Shown here one piece after another: positions 1 through 7,478 of a stretch of 14,114 nucleotides of DNA. The position numbers and the translations under genes were made by a program. The notes under the pieces were generated by a model. It was not told where the DNA came from and searched no databases. It saw only the letters and a program-made list of their open reading frames with translations. Position 1 is the stretch's first letter. The number at the start of each line of letters is the position of its first letter. The stretch comes from Bacteroidia bacterium (GTDB lineage: Bacteria; Bacteroidota; Bacteroidia; Bacteroidales; Azobacteroidaceae). The DNA is taken from the NCBI GenBank assembly GCA_025996865.1, contig BNTV01000118.1:1-14114 (forward strand), in the 5' to 3' direction.

Positions 1-69
1 GGACGGAGGCTCAAGAATGCCGGCGTGTTTTGTCCATGTTGTCAAATCTTTGGATGAAAAACAGTCGAA
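1..69 (-). pseudogene. GH43-like coding fragment, minus strand, runs off the left edge
   Basis: Reading the minus strand from base 69 to 1 gives 23 uninterrupted codons: FDCFSSKDLTTWTKHAGIL, then E-P-P-S. This resembles the first blade of GH43 enzymes, where a 'SSKDLxxWTxH' segment precedes an Asp/Glu and a Trp-Ala region. The last four residues differ from the plus-strand copy (D-T-A-S), so this may be a GH43 paralogue and not the same gene. Its upstream part would have to lie to the right, where the other GH43 frame sits instead, so one of the two reading directions is artificial or rearranged. The fragment is too short for firm assignment. Confidence 0.45.
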
Positions 70-110
70 AAAGATTTGACAACATGGACAAAACACGCCG
101 GCATTCTTGA
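11..110. repeat. Perfect 41-bp inverted repeat with 18-base loop
   Basis: Bases 11-51 are the exact reverse complement of 70-110, leaving 18 bases (52-69) between the arms. The match stops at 10/111 outside and 52/69 inside. The right arm is the start of the GH43 frame (KDLTTWTKHAGIL). Read on the minus strand, the left arm plus the loop encode the same motif preceded by FDCFSS, which is a better GH43 lead-in than the plus-strand reading. A transcription terminator of this length with perfect protein-coding arms is improbable. A foldback chimera, an assembly join between two GH43 paralogues, or a real rearrangement is more likely. Confidence 0.95.
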
Positions 111-843
111 TACCGCGAGCGTGAAATGGGCAAAAAGAGCGATGTGGGCGCCATCAGTCATTTCAAAAGACGGTAAATATTACTTTTTCTTTGGGGCGAA
201 CGATGTGCACGAAGGCGAAATCGGCGGGATAGGCGTGGCAGTGAGCGACCGCCCGGAAGGTCCTTACCGCGATTTATTGGGCAAACCGCTTATCAACGAC
301 ATTGTAAACGGCGCTCAACCCATCGACCAGTTTGTGTTTCACGACGGTGATGAGTATTACCTCTACTATGGCGGATGGGGACATTGCAATATAGCGCGTC
401 TGAACAACGATTTCACGGCACTGATACCCTTTGACGACGGCGACATCTACAAAGAAATAACGCCCGCAAACTACGTCGAAGGACCGTTCATGCTGAAACG
501 CAACAATAAATACTATTTCATGTGGAGCGAAGGCGGTTGGACAGGACCTGACTATTCAGTCGCGTATGCCATTGCCGACTCACCTTTCGGACCTTTCAAC
601 AGGATTGGCAAAATCTTACAGCAGGATTCGTTAGTGGCTACCGGCGCAGGTCATCACTCTGTTGTGCAGATTCCCAACACCGATGACTATTATATGATAT
701 ATCACCGGCGTCCTTTGGAGGAAACTCACGGCAACCACCGCGCCACCTGCATAGAGAAAATGATTTTTGACGAAAAAGGCTTCATTCAGCCTGTGAAATT
801 GACTTTTGAAGGTGTTGAAGCAAGGGTCATTGGCAATCATTAA
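76..843 (+). CDS. Glycoside hydrolase family 43 enzyme, 5'-truncated
   Basis: The product is a five-bladed beta-propeller glycosidase of family GH43, typically an alpha-L-arabinofuranosidase, beta-xylosidase or galactanase; the subfamily and substrate cannot be fixed here. Visible signatures, numbered from base 76, are WAPSVISKDGKYYFFF (about residues 24-39), IDQFVFHDGDEYYLYYGG with the transition-state-modulating Asp84, YVEGPFM with the likely general acid Glu135, and TGAGHHSV...YHRR with His193 near the active site. The usual N-terminal 'DPS' blade carrying the catalytic base Asp is absent, as is any signal peptide. The only available start is TTG at 76, inside the right arm of a 41-bp inverted repeat, and the frame stays open back to a TGA at 55-57. 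The true start is therefore probably lost at the rearranged left edge, and the product as it stands is unlikely to be active. It is followed after 54 bases by the GH172 gene on the same strand. Confidence 0.88.
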   Translation: MTTWTKHAGILDTASVKWAKRAMWAPSVISKDGKYYFFFGANDVHEGEIGGIGVAVSDRPEGPYRDLLGKPLINDIVNGAQPIDQFVFHDGDEYYLYYGGWGHCNIARLNNDFTALIPFDDGDIYKEITPANYVEGPFMLKRNNKYYFMWSEGGWTGPDYSVAYAIADSPFGPFNRIGKILQQDSLVATGAGHHSVVQIPNTDDYYMIYHRRPLEETHGNHRATCIEKMIFDEKGFIQPVKLTFEGVEARVIGNH

Positions 844-897
844 GTGGAATATTTTTTGATTGAGAAATAAAACAATTGCTAATTATAAATTTACGCA

Positions 898-1872
898 ATG
901 AAAAGTAGAATAAGTATTGTATTAGTGTGCCTTTTGGTACATTTGGGAGTGAACGCCCAGAAAAAAGAGTTGTCGGATTTGAAAACATTCGGCACGATGG
1001 GCAAAGAGTTGAAAACGCTGACCAAAGACAAAGAGACGGTGCTTTGGGAGTACAAAGGCAAAGGCGCTCTGACCCACGCATGGTTCGGCGGAAGTTTTCC
1101 GGGTTACGGACAAACGCGGATCAAGTACTACGTAGATGGGGAAACGACCCCCTCAATTGACATGGAACTCTTTATGGGGCACGGCATCGGGTTCAACGAT
1201 GACAACGCCCCTTGGGCGGTAAGTAGAATGGGCAAAACGGGTTCGCCCAGCGGTATTTACAATACGTTCAGGATTCCTTTCGGCAAGGAGATAAAGGTTA
1301 CGGCTCAGCTTGCATCCGGCGCTCCCAACAATCCCGAATTTTGGTTTATCCTGCGCGGAACGGAAAATCTGCCCGTCACTCTGGGCGGGGTGCAACTTCC
1401 CGACAAAGCCCACCTGAAACTGTATAAGATAGAAAACAAAGAGTTTGACCCATTGGTGGAATTTGATATGTGTAATGTGAACGGTAAAGGCGCCGTCTTT
1501 TTGGTAACAATGGAAGCCAAAGGATTGCGACAGAGCGATAAAGTGAGCGACATCAGCTACTTGGAATCGTGCATTCGCGCCTATACCGACGGACGCAATC
1601 CGCCGCTTTTGCTGTCATCGGGTCTGGAGGACTATTTCCTTGGAACATACTATTTTAACAAGGGAATATATTACAGTGAGATAGCAGGAGTTACTCACCT
1701 CGACAAGAAAACGGCAGAATTTTCAGGCTACCGCTTTCACGACGAAGACCCTGTATTTTTCCAAAATGGGCTTAGGCTGACAAACAGAGTGGGCGAAATG
1801 GTGGGCAACAGAGTTATTCAAGACCCGCCGAGGACAAAGTACAATACGTATGTCTGGCTTTATCAATGGTGA
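898..1872 (+). CDS. DUF2961 family (GH172) secreted glycosidase
   Basis: The protein has 324 residues with a clear signal peptide (MKSRISIVLVCLLVHLGVNA, cleavage before QKK), so it acts in the periplasm or outside the cell. The body matches the DUF2961 fold, now family GH172, whose characterised members cleave alpha-D-arabinofuranosyl or alpha-fructofuranosyl linkages. Supporting motifs are the early 'GxGxxTHxW' stretch, the acidic SSGLEDYFLGTYYF segment around residue 244 (Glu244 is an active-site candidate), and the closing YRFHDEDPVFF...GE motif. It is a compact member, and I cannot predict its exact substrate. The ATG at 898 is chosen because the signal peptide begins there. The gene ends 11 bases before the GH78 start, which suggests one transcript with the GH43 and GH78 genes. 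Confidence 0.85.
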   Translation: MKSRISIVLVCLLVHLGVNAQKKELSDLKTFGTMGKELKTLTKDKETVLWEYKGKGALTHAWFGGSFPGYGQTRIKYYVDGETTPSIDMELFMGHGIGFNDDNAPWAVSRMGKTGSPSGIYNTFRIPFGKEIKVTAQLASGAPNNPEFWFILRGTENLPVTLGGVQLPDKAHLKLYKIENKEFDPLVEFDMCNVNGKGAVFLVTMEAKGLRQSDKVSDISYLESCIRAYTDGRNPPLLLSSGLEDYFLGTYYFNKGIYYSEIAGVTHLDKKTAEFSGYRFHDEDPVFFQNGLRLTNRVGEMVGNRVIQDPPRTKYNTYVWLYQW

Positions 1873-1883
1873 TTGAAAATCGT

Positions 1884-4800
1884 ATGAAAAACGGGAGTAT
1901 TTTAAAAATCAAGAAGGGCGTTACTATACTGACCGTGTGTGCAATGCAATTGATTTTGCCGTCTAATGTAAAGGCGCAAAATGGTGGCAACAGCCCGACA
2001 GGCTTATTATGCAACCTTCTCTCGCATCCCGAACTGAGTGTCATCACAGACCGGAATCCATCTTTCGGATGGATAGTTCCCGCCGATGGGCAAACGGCTT
2101 ACAGGATAATCGTATCGTCGAATAAGGCGGCCGCACAACGCTTGGATGGCGATGTCTGGGATAGCGGCAAAGTGAAATCTTCGCAATCAATCAACCGTCT
2201 CTACTCCGGCGCCGCACTGAAGCCCGGGCAAAGTTACTGGTGGCGGGTATGTACTTGGAATAAGAACGGCAAACCTTCCGCTTTCAGCGAGATTCAGCGT
2301 TTCAATACAGGCGACTGGAACAAAACCCGCAACTGGAAAGGCGAAAGCAACTGGGTGCAAATCACATTGGAGAACGACAGTTCGATATGGACATTCGAGA
2401 ACCGGCATCCTGTCTCTTATCATACGGTTTATCCGGTGAAAAGCGTTCAACGGGCAGCAGGTATCCATTTCTTCGACTTCGGTAAAGCCGCTTTTGCCAA
2501 TGCTGCTTTTACAATCACTTCGCCTGAATCGAAAGACATCACTCTGCGCATCGGCGAAAAAGCGGAAGCAGATACCATCAACCAACATCCGGGCGGCGGC
2601 GTAATATACGTGGAATATCCGTTCCACCTGAAAGAGGGGACACATTCCTATTCGTTGGATATACCCCGTTTCGTACCGCATTACGCACACAGTCAGGCTA
2701 TGCCTGCCCATTTGCCGGAAGTAATTCCATTCCGGTATCTGGAAATTGTGGCAGGTGTGCCGATAACCGTCGGACAAATGGAACAGCGGGCTTTATATTA
2801 TCAGTTTAACGACCAAGCGGCATCTTTTTCATCTTCGGATACGACCTTGAATGCAATTTATGAGTTGTGTCGCTATTCGGTAAAAGCCAACACTTTTAAC
2901 GGCGATTATGCCGCCAGCCAACGCGAACGCATGATGTACGAAGCGGATTGTTATATCCACCAGATGAGCCATTATGCCGTTGACCGTGAGTATGCCATTG
3001 CCCGTTACAGCCTCGAAAACATGATATATCATGCAACGTGGCCTACAGAGTGGATTCTGCATATCCCGCTGATGACTTGGGCTGACTACATGCAGACCGG
3101 CGACCGTTCAGTCATGGCTCGCTATTACGAAGAAATAAAGCCGAAAACCTTGCTCGCCTTGGCAGGTGAGCACCACCTTATCACAACCAAAACCGGATTA
3201 GCGACTCAAGAAGTATTCGATGTCCTCCACTTCAACGAAAAGGAATTGAGAGATATTGTTGATTGGCCTCATAACAGTTTGACCTATCCGACCGGCGGCG
3301 AAACGGATAATTATGATTTCAAAACCTATAACACCGTGGTCAATGCATTTCATTACCGGGCATTGGTCTTATTGGGACAAATAGCTGAAACGCTTGATAA
3401 AACAGACGATGTTCTGTTCTATCGCAAAAGAGCGGAATTGGTAAAAGCCTCTTTCAACAAAGAATTTATCAATCCTGCAAAGGGCATCTACGTGGATGGC
3501 ATAGGAAGTAACCATTCGTCACTCCATGCCAATATGTTTGCGCTTGCATTTGGTCTTGTTCCCGATGTAAACAAGCCGACCGTTATTGATTTTATCAAAT
3601 CTAAAGGGATGGCTTGCGGAGTTTACGGGTCTCATTATTTGCTCGAAGCCCTTTACGATGCAGGTGAAGCCCAATATGCACTTGACTTGCTGGCATCCCA
3701 TAGCGACCGGAGTTGGTACAATATGATTCGTGTCGGGGCAACCATGACTACAGAGGCGTGGGACAACAAATATAAGAATAATAACGGATGGAGCCATGCG
3801 TGGAGTTCTTCGCCCGCTCATATCATTCCGCGCAAACTGATGGGCATTGAGCCGCTCACGCCCGGATTCGGCAAAATACGTATCAAACCGCAACCGGCCA
3901 CCCTCCGGCAAGCGGCTGTTCAAATGCCCACCATCCGTGGCGATGTGTACGTCTCGTTTGACAATCAACCGGATGTGAGATTTGCAATGGAAACAGCGAT
4001 TCCCGCCAATACCACCGCCGAAGTATGGTTACCCAAACCGTCTGTCAAATACAAATTAACGGTAGATGATGTTGTAGTAAAAGGAGCTGTGGACGGCAAT
4101 TTTGTCAAAGTGGATATTGGTTCAGGAACACACCGTTTGATAATTTCACTCGCTGCCCCTATTGACAGGGAAGCACTTGTCAAACGGCACACGATCCAAC
4201 TCGACAGTCTGTCGGATTCGGAATTGCTACAAGTCGGCAACGGAGAAATAGCTTTCAGCATTGATGCAACCGGCTTGCAGACATTCTATGGGAACACCAT
4301 GTCGCATTGGGGATGGCATTCCGTACCCTGTCCGGTAGAAGGCGGCCATGCTGCGTTAAAATTGACGGAATTTGACTTTCACGGACGCAAACTCCCTTAT
4401 CGTTTTTCGCAGGAAGACCAAAAAGAACTCTTTTCATGGATGCGCGAAAATCCACACAGGATGAATCTTGGTCGTCTGAGATTCCTGATTAAAAAAAATG
4501 ACGGACAATTCATTACACCGGACGATGTCAAGGCAATAAGCCAGACACTTGACCTCTGGAACGGCATCATTGAGAGCCATTATGAGATAGAAGGCATTCC
4601 CGTCCGTGTTGAAACCGGCGCCGACTGGGAAAAACCCGACACCCACCGGACAACGGTAAGCAAAGGCAAACATCGAATTGATTTTGTGCGGCAACTCGAC
4701 ACAACCGGCTATCATGCGGTATGGAGTTGGGACGGACAGGCGACATTCGACAAAACAGCGACTCATACATTCACCTTGACACCTGATAATAAATCGGATA

Positions 4801-5363
4801 CATTTCGTTTCACGGCGTTATATGCTCAGCAAAAAACAAGCAAACTTCCAACGGTCAAAACCGCTTTTCAGGCATCGAAGAAGCATTGGCCTGCCTTCTG
4901 GCAGACGGGCGGTGCGATAGACCTTTCGGAAAGCCGTGATACGCGGTGGAAAGAATTGGAGCGCCGTATCGTTCTTTCGCAATATCTGCTTGCGGTGAAC
5001 GAGGCGGGTTCTCTGCCGCCGCAGGAGAGCGGACTGTTCAATAACGGCTGGAATGGGAAATTCCATTTGGAGATGCACTGGTGGCATGGTGCACATTATG
5101 CGCTATGGGGACGCTGGCCGATGATGGACAAGAGTTTGTGGTGGTATCGCGACATCCTGCCCAAAGCAAAAGAACTGGCGCAATCTCAGGGTTTCACCGG
5201 CGCCCGTTGGCCAAAGATGATAGGTCCCGATGCGGAAGATTCACCGTCAAGTACAGGACCGCTTCTGATTTGGCAACAACCGCACCCTATTTTCTATGCC
5301 GAATTGGAATACCGCCTGAACCCGACAAAAGAAACGCTTGAGAAGTGGCGCGAAATCATATAG
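1884..5363 (+). CDS. GH78 alpha-L-rhamnosidase fused to a six-hairpin glycosidase-like module, interrupted by TAG
   Basis: The ATG at 1884 is preferred over the ATG at 1866 because it opens a signal peptide (MKNGSILKIKKGVTILTVCA... cleaved near VKAQ); 1866 would overlap the GH172 gene. Residues about 25-145 are the N-terminal fibronectin-like domain of GH78 (NPSFGWIV, YRIIVSS, YWWRVCTWN). Residues about 325-690 form the alpha-toroid catalytic domain, with QRERMMYEAD (Glu348/Glu353 region, general acid candidates) and MTTEAWDNKYK (Glu624, base candidate), closing with HAWSSSPAHIIPRKLMGIEPLTPGF. A C-terminal beta domain ends near residue 755. From about residue 758 (IDREALVKRH, then LQVGNGEIAFSIDATGLQTF and NPHRMNLG) a second six-hairpin glycosidase-like module begins, normally a separate secreted protein. 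An in-frame TAG stops it within this module, and the frame continues to 5849. GH78 enzymes release terminal alpha-L-rhamnose, here probably from a pectic or arabinogalactan-type glycan. Confidence 0.88.
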   Translation: MKNGSILKIKKGVTILTVCAMQLILPSNVKAQNGGNSPTGLLCNLLSHPELSVITDRNPSFGWIVPADGQTAYRIIVSSNKAAAQRLDGDVWDSGKVKSSQSINRLYSGAALKPGQSYWWRVCTWNKNGKPSAFSEIQRFNTGDWNKTRNWKGESNWVQITLENDSSIWTFENRHPVSYHTVYPVKSVQRAAGIHFFDFGKAAFANAAFTITSPESKDITLRIGEKAEADTINQHPGGGVIYVEYPFHLKEGTHSYSLDIPRFVPHYAHSQAMPAHLPEVIPFRYLEIVAGVPITVGQMEQRALYYQFNDQAASFSSSDTTLNAIYELCRYSVKANTFNGDYAASQRERMMYEADCYIHQMSHYAVDREYAIARYSLENMIYHATWPTEWILHIPLMTWADYMQTGDRSVMARYYEEIKPKTLLALAGEHHLITTKTGLATQEVFDVLHFNEKELRDIVDWPHNSLTYPTGGETDNYDFKTYNTVVNAFHYRALVLLGQIAETLDKTDDVLFYRKRAELVKASFNKEFINPAKGIYVDGIGSNHSSLHANMFALAFGLVPDVNKPTVIDFIKSKGMACGVYGSHYLLEALYDAGEAQYALDLLASHSDRSWYNMIRVGATMTTEAWDNKYKNNNGWSHAWSSSPAHIIPRKLMGIEPLTPGFGKIRIKPQPATLRQAAVQMPTIRGDVYVSFDNQPDVRFAMETAIPANTTAEVWLPKPSVKYKLTVDDVVVKGAVDGNFVKVDIGSGTHRLIISLAAPIDREALVKRHTIQLDSLSDSELLQVGNGEIAFSIDATGLQTFYGNTMSHWGWHSVPCPVEGGHAALKLTEFDFHGRKLPYRFSQEDQKELFSWMRENPHRMNLGRLRFLIKKNDGQFITPDDVKAISQTLDLWNGIIESHYEIEGIPVRVETGADWEKPDTHRTTVSKGKHRIDFVRQLDTTGYHAVWSWDGQATFDKTATHTFTLTPDNKSDTFRFTALYAQQKTSKLPTVKTAFQASKKHWPAFWQTGGAIDLSESRDTRWKELERRIVLSQYLLAVNEAGSLPPQESGLFNNGWNGKFHLEMHWWHGAHYALWGRWPMMDKSLWWYRDILPKAKELAQSQGFTGARWPKMIGPDAEDSPSSTGPLLIWQQPHPIFYAELEYRLNPTKETLEKWREII
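5361..5363 (+). other. In-frame amber codon splitting the fusion gene
   Basis: The frame reads ...EKWREII, TAG, ESAEFMVSFAFFDE... with no shift in phase, and the downstream 161 codons complete the same module. The break is thus a single nonsense codon, not a frameshift. The residue expected here is uncertain; a Tyr codon (TAT or TAC) would be one substitution away. Sequencing error, real nonsense mutation and readthrough cannot be separated from one sequence. Confidence 0.85.
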
Positions 5364-5849
5364 GAGTCGGCGGAGTTTATGGTATCCTTTGCCTTCTTCG
5401 ATGAAGCAAAGCAACAGTATGTTCTTGGTCCACCGATAGCAACTGTTCCTGAAAACACCAACTATGTACAATCATGGAACCCGACCTTTGAACTTTCGTA
5501 TTGGCGGACAGGCTTGCGTTGGGCACAGGCATGGCGCGAACGGCTCGGTTTGCCCCGTAAGCAAAAGTGGGACGATGTGATACAAAAACTCGCACCATTG
5601 CCTGAGCAGGACGGCGTGTATCTCTCACAGGAAAATATGCCGGACACCTATACGAAGATGAACTGGGAACATCCCTCGCTCATCGGTCCCGGCGGTCCGT
5701 TCCCTTACTTCCCGACCAATGGCGGTATTCTGTATGCTGTCGCTCTGATGGCTGCCGGTTGGGATGGCGCCCCGGATTACCCGGCGCCCGGCTTCCCAAA
5801 CGACGGTTCATGGGTAGTGCGTTTCGAAAGATTAGCTCCTGCACCGTAA
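5364..5849 (+). pseudogene. C-terminal remainder of the six-hairpin glycosidase-like module
   Basis: These 161 codons are in the same frame as the GH78 fusion and continue it directly after the TAG. A caller would start at ATG 5379, but ESAEF just before it belongs to the same conserved segment, so this is not an independent gene. Recognisable pieces are YVLGPP, NPTFELSYWRTGLRWAQAWRERLGL, LPEQDGVYL, EHPSLI, and the terminal NGGILYAVALMAAGWDG...PGFP...GWVVRFE-like stretch. From memory of this family, a long segment with Trp-Gly-Trp-Asp and Gly-His-Asn motifs should lie between EHPSLI and NGGIL. Here only about 13 residues separate them, so an internal deletion is likely. There is no signal peptide. 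Confidence 0.75.
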
Positions 5850-6016
5850 TAATTAATTGAGAATTGAATAAATGACACCGCAAGAACGAATTTTAAAATA
5901 CGCCATTCAGGAAAAAGACCGGTGCTGCCCTGGTATAATGGCAGGAATGAGTCCCTCGAACGGATTGGATTAGCTGTTTATGCCGGAAACAAATTAGACT
6001 TTTAAGGTATGTTGAT
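5850..6016. other. Short intergenic stretch with unassigned open frames
   Basis: Two overlapping short frames are visible on the plus strand. One runs from ATG 5872 to TAG 5973 (MTPQERILKYAIQEKDR..., 33 residues). The other is a different phase ending at TAA 6003-6005 and including WYNGRNESLERIGLAVYAG. The second looks protein-like in composition, so the stretch may be a frameshifted gene remnant. I do not recognise either piece and assign no function. No strong hairpin terminator is apparent after the glycosidase gene. Confidence 0.3.
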
Positions 6017-6514
6017 TCATAAAATTATTTTTTCGTCCTGAATTGCTACCGAATCAAAAGCCAACGGTAACAAATCTTTAATGCTTTCGATGATAAAAAT
6101 CTCCTTTTTACCGTACAAAATAATCTTTACCGGCTGATTAGAGCGCATTTCCGTCTCCAGCATCACTTGCCGGCAGGCGCCGCAAGGGGAAATCGGACGG
6201 TCGAGGAAATCGCCTTCCGTGTAAGCAGCTACCGCTAAAGTCCGAACCGCTTCGCCGGGATATTGGGAATGAGCGTAAAAAAGTGTTGTCCGTTCGGCGC
6301 ACAAACCCGAAGGAAAAGCAACATTTTCCTGATTGTTTCCGGTTATCACTTCCCCGTTTGCCAAAAGCGCCGCAGCCCCTACATTAAACTTGGAATAAGG
6401 CGCATAGGCGCGAAAAGTCGCCGCTTTCGCCCGGTCAACGAGAATTTTTTCTTCGAAAAGTAACTCTTCATAGTTACAAATTCTTACCTTTGCAGTGATT
6501 TTTAAATATTTCAT
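6017..6514 (-). CDS. cdd: Cytidine deaminase
   Basis: This is a cytosolic pyrimidine-salvage enzyme that deaminates cytidine and deoxycytidine to uridine and deoxyuridine. The 165-residue length fits the small homotetrameric class. The zinc site is complete: CAE at 72-74 (Cys72 ligand, Glu74 proton shuttle) and PCGACRQ at 110-116 (Cys111 and Cys114 ligands). The substrate-binding NQEN (61-64) and the early YAPYSKFNVGAA segment (37-48) are also present. The ATG at 6514 is well placed because the opening MKYLKITAKVRIC resembles Bacteroidales homologues. It is divergent from the glucosaminidase gene, with 45 bases between the start codons. Confidence 0.95.
   Translation of the reverse strand: MKYLKITAKVRICNYEELLFEEKILVDRAKAATFRAYAPYSKFNVGAAALLANGEVITGNNQENVAFPSGLCAERTTLFYAHSQYPGEAVRTLAVAAYTEGDFLDRPISPCGACRQVMLETEMRSNQPVKIILYGKKEIFIIESIKDLLPLAFDSVAIQDEKIIL
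6485..6492 (+). promoter_or_regulatory. Candidate -7 element for the glucosaminidase gene
   Basis: TACCTTTG fits the Bacteroidota -7 consensus TAnnTTTG exactly. It lies inside the 5' coding part of the divergent cdd gene, about 67 bases before the ATG at 6560. A convincing -33 TTTG is not visible at the usual distance. Confidence 0.45.
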
Positions 6515-6535
6515 AATGCAGTTTTTAATCTACGA

Positions 6536-6543
6536 CAAATTTA
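6536..6543 (-). promoter_or_regulatory. Candidate -7 element for cdd
   Basis: On the minus strand this reads TAAATTTG, matching TAnnTTTG, 21 bases upstream of the cdd ATG. A TTTT about 19 bases further upstream could serve as a weak -33 element. The two divergent promoters would overlap. Confidence 0.45.
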
Positions 6544-6559
6544 ATTACATTTTTTTAAA

Positions 6560-7474
6560 ATGAAAACCAATGTACGTAAATTTTTAATTTTGTTTTTTCT
6601 GTTAGGCATAGGACTTGGGGTTCAAGCTCAAAAGAAACTTAGATCCCATCTCAATTACATTGATGGCTATAATAATTTAGCTATCAAACAAATGGTAAGA
6701 TATAAAATTCCGGCAAGTATTACTTTGGCGCAAGGTTTACTTGAATCCGGAGCGGGATTAAGCGAGTTGGCCATCAGTTCAAACAACCATTTCGGCATTA
6801 AATGTCATGGCGACTGGAACGGCGAACGGATTTACCGGCGTGATGATAATCCGAACGATTGCTTCCGGAAATATAATGCGGTCGAAGATTCTTATGAAGA
6901 TCATTCTCAGTTTTTACGTAAACATTCACGTTACTCCATATTATTTTCTTACGACATAACAGATTACATAGCTTGGGCGCGCGGCTTGCAAAAATGCGGT
7001 TATGCGACGGACAAAGCCTACGCCAACAAGTTAATCAAATACATCGAAGACTATGAATTGTATATATACGATTATAAATCAATAGCTTCCGAAAAAAATA
7101 AAGGAAAGAAAATTTCCGACAAACAGCAGAAGCGGATGCGGTCTGCCTACATCACTCACGGCCTGCTCTATGTTGAAGCCGGAACAGGCGATAATTTCGA
7201 TAAAATCGCTTATGATATGGGGTTCAAAGTTAAAGACTTGCTGAAATACAACGAAGTGCCCGAAGATTTTCCGCTCAGGAAAGGCGATATTGTTTATTTG
7301 GAAAAGAAGAAAAAGAAAGCGGATGCTCCTTACTATGAGTATGTAGTCAAAATCGGTGATTCGATGCACCGCATTTCTCAACGTTACGGAATCCGGTTGA
7401 AAAACTTGTACAAAATGAATAAGAAGGATTTCGATTATGTGCCGACCGAAGGCGATGTGCTGAGGCTCCGGTAA
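6560..7474 (+). CDS. Secreted glucosaminidase (GH73-like) with two LysM domains
   Basis: This is a cell-wall hydrolase predicted to cut the glycan strand of peptidoglycan at N-acetylglucosamine. Residues 1-24 are a signal peptide ending VQAQ, so it is exported to the periplasm or surface. The catalytic domain occupies about residues 30-172. It contains ITLAQGLLESGAGLSELA, with Glu62 as the likely catalytic acid, and SNNHFGIKC, the classic motif of the FlgJ/mannosyl-glycoprotein endo-beta-N-acetylglucosaminidase fold. A lysine-rich linker (about 175-195) leads to two LysM peptidoglycan-binding repeats, about 202-247 (more divergent) and 260-303 (YVVKIGDSMHRISQRYGI, ending GDVLRL). The length of 304 residues is typical for Bacteroidota members of this type. 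Confidence 0.92.
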   Translation: MKTNVRKFLILFFLLGIGLGVQAQKKLRSHLNYIDGYNNLAIKQMVRYKIPASITLAQGLLESGAGLSELAISSNNHFGIKCHGDWNGERIYRRDDNPNDCFRKYNAVEDSYEDHSQFLRKHSRYSILFSYDITDYIAWARGLQKCGYATDKAYANKLIKYIEDYELYIYDYKSIASEKNKGKKISDKQQKRMRSAYITHGLLYVEAGTGDNFDKIAYDMGFKVKDLLKYNEVPEDFPLRKGDIVYLEKKKKKADAPYYEYVVKIGDSMHRISQRYGIRLKNLYKMNKKDFDYVPTEGDVLRLR

Positions 7475-7478
7475 CCGG

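Noticed and set aside
76..78. TTG at 76 as a true start codon of the GH43 gene
   Set aside because: Family similarity begins before it (KDL at 70-78), no signal peptide follows, and it lies within the inverted repeat arm; it is only the first available start in a truncated frame.
11..110. The 41-bp inverted repeat as transposon ends or an intrinsic terminator
   Set aside because: The loop is 18 bases with no transposase, no target duplication or T-run is visible, and both arms are GH43 coding sequence.
1866..1868. ATG at 1866 as start of the GH78 gene
   Set aside because: It overlaps the GH172 stop and adds six residues before a proper signal peptide that begins at 1884.
5361..5363. Genome-wide recoding of TAG as an amino acid
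   Set aside because: The carbonic-anhydrase-like gene ends naturally at TAG (7518-7520), other genes use TAA and TGA normally, and only one in-frame TAG is seen in more than ten genes.
5379..5849. An independent small gene starting at ATG 5379
   Set aside because: It is in phase with and continues the upstream module, the conserved stretch begins before the ATG, and it lacks its own signal peptide.
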